DNA of 64,000 bases from Paenibacillus sp. FSL W8-0186 (GTDB taxonomy: Bacteria > Bacillota > Bacilli > Paenibacillales > Paenibacillaceae), in the NCBI RefSeq assembly GCF_037969765.1, contig NZ_CP150207.1, positions 3,093,001 to 3,157,000 of the forward strand. Direction: 5' to 3'. The notes under the pieces were generated by a model. It had not been told where the DNA came from and did not search any database. It saw only the letters and a program-made list of their open reading frames with translations. Numbering within the stretch: the first letter of the stretch is position 1; each line of letters opens with the position of its first letter. Of this stretch, positions 60,971 through 64,000 are shown one piece after another. The translations under genes and the position numbers were made by a program.

Positions 60971-62593
60971 TTAATCATCATCGTCATTATTTTTATGGTT
61001 CTTCTTGCCGGATTGGGCCGGCTTGTTTGCCTGTTGCGGCTTCTCCCCTTGCCCCTTCGCATTACCGTTGTTTTTGTCATTATTGTTATCGTTGTCTTTG
61101 TCCTTTTTCTTATCCTGCGCCTCTGCCTTCTTATTTGCTTTCTCCTGTTCCTTCCTCTCCTGTTCCTGCTTTTTTTCCTCTGCCTTTATCTGAGCCTTCA
61201 AGGGATTTTCGAGTTGGAATTTCAGTTTGCCGCCATTCGAATATTCAGCCTCGAATTGCAGCTCGAGCCATCCATCTTCTTCGATCTTCAGCGCTGATAG
61301 CAGCAGGCTTTGCACGGCCTTTCGGTCGCTCTGCTCATTCAAGTCCAGTTGCTTCAGAAGATTCTCGGCAAAGCTAACGGCTTGCTGACCCTGCTGCTTC
61401 TCCTGGTTCTGCTTCACCTTTCTTTCGAGCTTTGCTTCCGGCTTGCCATCCTTAATCTTATAGTCGAGTTTGACCTTTCCATCTACGGCCAGCTTGATCT
61501 CCAGATTCAACTTCTGGACTATATCTTGTGAACCAGCCTGCGGCGATTTGCCCGTCTTCTCAGCGGCAGGCTCTTCCTGAGCTTGAACGGCGGATGTACC
61601 TGGCTGCTGTTGTACAGAAGCAACGGAATTACGTTCATCCGCCCCTTGTGCCCTTCTGCTGTCCTCGGGGATCTCGCCATTCCCTGCCGCTTCGCTCTGA
61701 ACGCGATTAGCGGAGGAATCTTCCTCCAGAATAGGCTCCTGCTGAACGCTCGTCTGCCGCGCAGGCGGTTCAGCAACAGCCTTGCTATCTTCGTTTGAAT
61801 CCTTCACTTGCTGGTCTAATGCTGCAATATGCTCCGTCTTTGGCCCCTCATCAAACAAATCCAGCGGATCGACCCCTGCCTCTTGAAGCGAGCTCAATAT
61901 GGACTGGCTCCGCAGCTGCTCCGCGCTTAGCGGAATGCCCTTTTCTGCCGCCCGCTCCTTCACGATATATTTGTTCAATGAGAGCTGTTCTTGCTGCGCC
62001 TTCTCCCGCTGCTGCTCGTTTAACGCAAATACTTCAACATAATAGCTCTTGTCCTGAACGGTAATTTTATGCGGATCAATCGCATATGCGGCTTCTCCAA
62101 CACCGACAATCGACAGCCAAATCCATTTTTTCCCCGATTCAGGATCCAGGTAACCCTGCTGCTCTGCCTGGGCAAAAATCAGTTGCAGCGCCTCGTACAC
62201 ATCCTCGTTCTCCAGCTCCTTCCCAGACAGCAGGAGCATGGCGTCCTCATTCAGCAGGTTCACCTGATCGACCCGCCCATGCTTATTAACAACCAGTTCC
62301 AGACCCGGATTGATGTCAACAGCTACGAACGTAACGGGCTGCTTAGCACCCTGCAAGTAGTTGAATATAAACACAGCACCCAGCAGCAGAATCAACGATG
62401 CAGCATATATCCACTGCTTTTTCAAAAAGCGCATATACCTGTTCCCATGTGCCGGCGCCGCCATTACAGGAACGGAGATTTTCTCCCCCAAGCCCGGCAT
62501 GACCGGCGGATGCGGCAGGTTCCGGAAAGTCCCGTCCTCACAGAGGACAACGATACAATGTTCTGTTATTTTCATTACGGTTCCTTGCATCAT
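60971..62593 (-). CDS. rsgI: RsgI-like anti-sigma factor with YusW-like module
   Basis: 540 residues, ATG at 62593 following GGGGAG, two bases after the sigI stop. N-terminal RsgI domain (about 1-50, QGTVMKITEHCIVVLCEDG) should bind SigI. One transmembrane helix (about 60-80, WIYAASLILLLGAVFIF), then an extracellular domain VTFVAVDINPGLELVVNKHG, typical of RsgI. The outer part continues through a low-complexity linker (about 280-360) to a YusW-like module (KVKLDYKIKDGKPEAKLE, QGQQAVSFAENLLKQLD) and a charged Lys/Asn/Asp tail. Instead of the carbohydrate-binding domains of clostridial RsgI, this one carries YusW-like modules, suggesting a different outer signal. Confidence 0.87.
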   Translation of the reverse strand: MMQGTVMKITEHCIVVLCEDGTFRNLPHPPVMPGLGEKISVPVMAAPAHGNRYMRFLKKQWIYAASLILLLGAVFIFNYLQGAKQPVTFVAVDINPGLELVVNKHGRVDQVNLLNEDAMLLLSGKELENEDVYEALQLIFAQAEQQGYLDPESGKKWIWLSIVGVGEAAYAIDPHKITVQDKSYYVEVFALNEQQREKAQQEQLSLNKYIVKERAAEKGIPLSAEQLRSQSILSSLQEAGVDPLDLFDEGPKTEHIAALDQQVKDSNEDSKAVAEPPARQTSVQQEPILEEDSSANRVQSEAAGNGEIPEDSRRAQGADERNSVASVQQQPGTSAVQAQEEPAAEKTGKSPQAGSQDIVQKLNLEIKLAVDGKVKLDYKIKDGKPEAKLERKVKQNQEKQQGQQAVSFAENLLKQLDLNEQSDRKAVQSLLLSALKIEEDGWLELQFEAEYSNGGKLKFQLENPLKAQIKAEEKKQEQERKEQEKANKKAEAQDKKKDKDNDNNNDKNNGNAKGQGEKPQQANKPAQSGKKNHKNNDDDD

Positions 62594-62595
62594 GA

Positions 62596-63318
62596 TCACT
62601 CCCCTACATCCGCAAATGAAACGGTACTGCGAATCCGCTCAAATTCCTCGCTGGAATAAATGAGAACAAGCGCGATCAAATACTTGCGGTTTCTTTCTAA
62701 TGTTTTACGGCTTACCTTAAAAAAATCAAGCATCTCCTTCATCGGCAGACGCTTTGTTGTATGTAAAATTTCGACCCAATCCGCATGCCCGCTAAAAAGC
62801 TTGGCCATCTGAATAAATTGCTGGCGGGAATCCCGGTGTTTGGGAGAATAATCCTCTAATTCCTCTAAGGATACACCGTATTCCTGCAGCGTTTCATCAT
62901 AGAGCATAAGCTCCTGCGCCAATTCGAACGCCGTCTGCTCCCGCTCGTAGGCTTCCATGGCGCTGGCGATTTCCAGTGCGGTTTGCGCGAATTCATCCTG
63001 AACATGGTCGTAAATGACACTCTCAGAGCGCAAGATGGTTCCTTGTTTGCGAAATTCATCCACAAGACGATTGCGAATCAGCATAAAAGCGAAATTATCA
63101 AATGATTTGCCCAGTGTTTCGTTATAACGATCAATCGCTTCGTTAAAAGCGATCAGACCCACGCTTGACTCGTCATGGTTCCACCCGATTTGCCGCTTGC
63201 AGACATGCGAAACCGTGCGAAGGATAAATGGACGATAATGCTCAATCAGCATATTCCTTTCTGCTGTGCTGCCCTCTTCCTGGACTTTCTTCAGTATCTG
63301 TTCTAGTGGCCTGTCCAT
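62596..63318 (-). CDS. sigI: RNA polymerase sigma factor SigI
   Basis: 240 residues; ATG at 63318 follows AGGAAGTG (a TTG just upstream is less likely). SigI hallmarks: RDRFIENYRPFILRTV-like opening (HYRPFILRTVSHVCKRQIGWNHDE), VGLIAFNEAIDRYNE, FAFMLIRNRLVDEFRK and a C-terminal helix-turn-helix LPMKEMLDFFKVSRKTLERNRKYLIAL. An unusual sigma-70-family factor of Bacilli and Clostridia linked to heat and polysaccharide sensing. Followed at once by its anti-sigma gene. Confidence 0.95.
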   Translation of the reverse strand: MDRPLEQILKKVQEEGSTAERNMLIEHYRPFILRTVSHVCKRQIGWNHDESSVGLIAFNEAIDRYNETLGKSFDNFAFMLIRNRLVDEFRKQGTILRSESVIYDHVQDEFAQTALEIASAMEAYEREQTAFELAQELMLYDETLQEYGVSLEELEDYSPKHRDSRQQFIQMAKLFSGHADWVEILHTTKRLPMKEMLDFFKVSRKTLERNRKYLIALVLIYSSEEFERIRSTVSFADVGE

Positions 63319-63362
63319 CAATGGTCATCACTTCCTATTACGTGTATATCATAGCTGTTTAT

Positions 63363-63395
63363 GGGGGTGCTCCAAAACCAATATAAGATATATAT
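63363..63395 (-). promoter_or_regulatory. Possible SigI-dependent promoter of sigI-rsgI
   Basis: On the minus strand ACCCCC (63368-63363) lies about 45 bases upstream of sigI, with CGTA twenty bases further on, close to the known -35 ACCCCC and -10 CGAA of SigI promoters. The -10 has one mismatch. Autoregulation is therefore plausible. Confidence 0.35.
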
Positions 63396-63431
63396 CGTGA
63401 TAAGAGCCCTGGTTCATGAGCTTGGATATGT

Positions 63432-63462
63432 AAAAAAAAGCCCCACGTCATAGTGAGGCCCT
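63432..63462 (-). terminator. Terminator of the phosphotransferase gene
   Basis: GCCCCAC / GTGAGGC stem followed on the minus strand by TTTTTTTT; starts at the stop of the gene. Confidence 0.85.
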
Positions 63463-64000
63463 TTAAATTTGAATGTAACGCACAAGGCTTTCCTTAATCC
63501 ATTCGCCATGGCGTTCCAGCTGCCGAAGCCCTGCCGATGTGGAGCGAATCTGCTCACGCAGCACCTCTGGACCGTCGGTCCCCTGCAGAAACCGGCTCAT
63601 AAAATGCAGAAACACATCGATTTGACGCAGCCGCAACAGCACCGGGACAGCCTCGAGCTCTTCCCCTGTAAGGCGGACCCTACTGCCAAACCCCTGACAG
63701 AACCGGTTGACAGCCTCACGGTCTTTGTCCTCGCCCTGGCCGAGCAGCCCTGAAATGATGACAGCCGGCTCCATCGCCCGGACATCCTTCGTGCAGAACT
63801 CGAAATCGAGCAATGCCGTTACCTGCGCCGGATCATCCTCACTTACGAGCAGATTGGAATAGTTGAGATCTCCGTGGATGAGCTGCTGCGGCAGCTTCTC
63901 CAGTCCATCCAGTCTCTCAAGCACGCCCTGATAGGCTAGTCCCAGCTCCCCGAGCGGTTCCCGCAAATCCATAAATGGCGGAGGCGGCTGCTGGCAAAAC
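63463..64000 (-). CDS. Aminoglycoside-phosphotransferase (APH)-family protein, partial
   Basis: At least 179 residues; the frame stays open to the window edge, so an ATG at 63972 is internal. Contains the APH/choline-kinase catalytic loop HGDLNYSNLLVSEDD and the metal-binding LLDFEFCTKDVRAMEPA. Substrate cannot be told from this half; relatives phosphorylate aminoglycosides, homoserine, choline or methylthioribose. Right-hand neighbour beyond 64000 unknown. Confidence 0.85.
   Translation of the reverse strand, partial: FCQQPPPPFMDLREPLGELGLAYQGVLERLDGLEKLPQQLIHGDLNYSNLLVSEDDPAQVTALLDFEFCTKDVRAMEPAVIISGLLGQGEDKDREAVNRFCQGFGSRVRLTGEELEAVPVLLRLRQIDVFLHFMSRFLQGTDGPEVLREQIRSTSAGLRQLERHGEWIKESLVRYIQI

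Noticed and set aside
1-64000. tRNA, rRNA, riboswitch or origin
   Set aside because: Reading through the intergenic regions I saw no cloverleaf with a CCA-type end, no rRNA segments, no recognisable riboswitch core and no DnaA-box cluster.

Overview
The window looks like a chromosomal segment of a spore-forming, mid-GC Bacillota, most likely Paenibacillus or a close relative. This is inferred from gene content: spore photoproduct lyase with SplA, SigI/RsgI, S-layer homology domains, an LnrJKLMN-like linearmycin-type resistance locus, secreted multi-domain carbohydrate enzymes and strong AGGAGG ribosome binding sites with frequent GTG/TTG starts. No rRNA, tRNA or CRISPR array was seen.

Layout. 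1-5495 (minus): part of a contractile-injection/T6SS-like spike cassette, with two VgrG/GPD-type proteins (the first runs off the window edge), a DUF4280 PAAR-like tip, an Imm11-like protein, a pentapeptide-repeat protein and a DcrB-like protein. 5496-8028: repeats, small membrane proteins and a shrunken copy of the neighbouring GH3 gene. 8029-16160 (minus): a 1263-residue secreted GH3 enzyme and a xylose-type ABC importer. 16536-19033: an AT-rich orphan gene with a PD-(D/E)XK nuclease motif and a decayed beta-helix gene. 19140-21218 (plus): class I aldolase and a FUSC-type membrane protein. 21173-26541 (minus): a complete pucDCEAB-like xanthine dehydrogenase operon with a PucR-box-like site upstream. 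26711-29290: a membrane protein, a broken acetyltransferase, a small P-loop kinase and an IS1595-type remnant.

29397-34630 (minus): two-component system plus ABC exporter (LnrJKLMN-like). 34813-36303: SelO. 36400-39838 (minus): an unknown operon of a TPR/WD40-like protein and a 440+ residue protein that seems to start at AUA, preceded by the 3' remnant of a third gene broken by an 11-bp duplication. 39917-44641: glycosyltransferase, DHA2 efflux pump with divergent LysR regulator, AraC/GyrI regulator. 45028-45178: a ten-unit 15-bp tandem repeat. 45360-50593 (minus): a 58-residue protein, an S9 peptidase, a PLP decarboxylase and an unknown protein. 50759-52047: splAB. 52243-54507: a chitin/cellulose LPMO and an unknown secreted protein. 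55148-56851 (plus): a TetR regulator with a low-complexity insert, then methionine aminopeptidase. 57000-59361: SRPBCC protein, a UvrC N-half homologue, a cupin. 59492-63318 (minus): an SLH protein and the sigI-rsgI pair; the SLH protein and RsgI share a YusW-like C-terminal module. 63463-64000: partial phosphotransferase.

Working together: the GH3 enzyme could feed the pentose/sugar importer; pucABCDE assembles and matures a molybdenum hydroxylase; the Lnr-like set senses and exports membrane-active compounds; SigI/RsgI probably responds to the envelope or to polysaccharides. The most promising unexplained pieces are the Gram-positive spike cassette, the 36-40 kb operon, the orphan nuclease-like gene and the 45-51 kb cluster.
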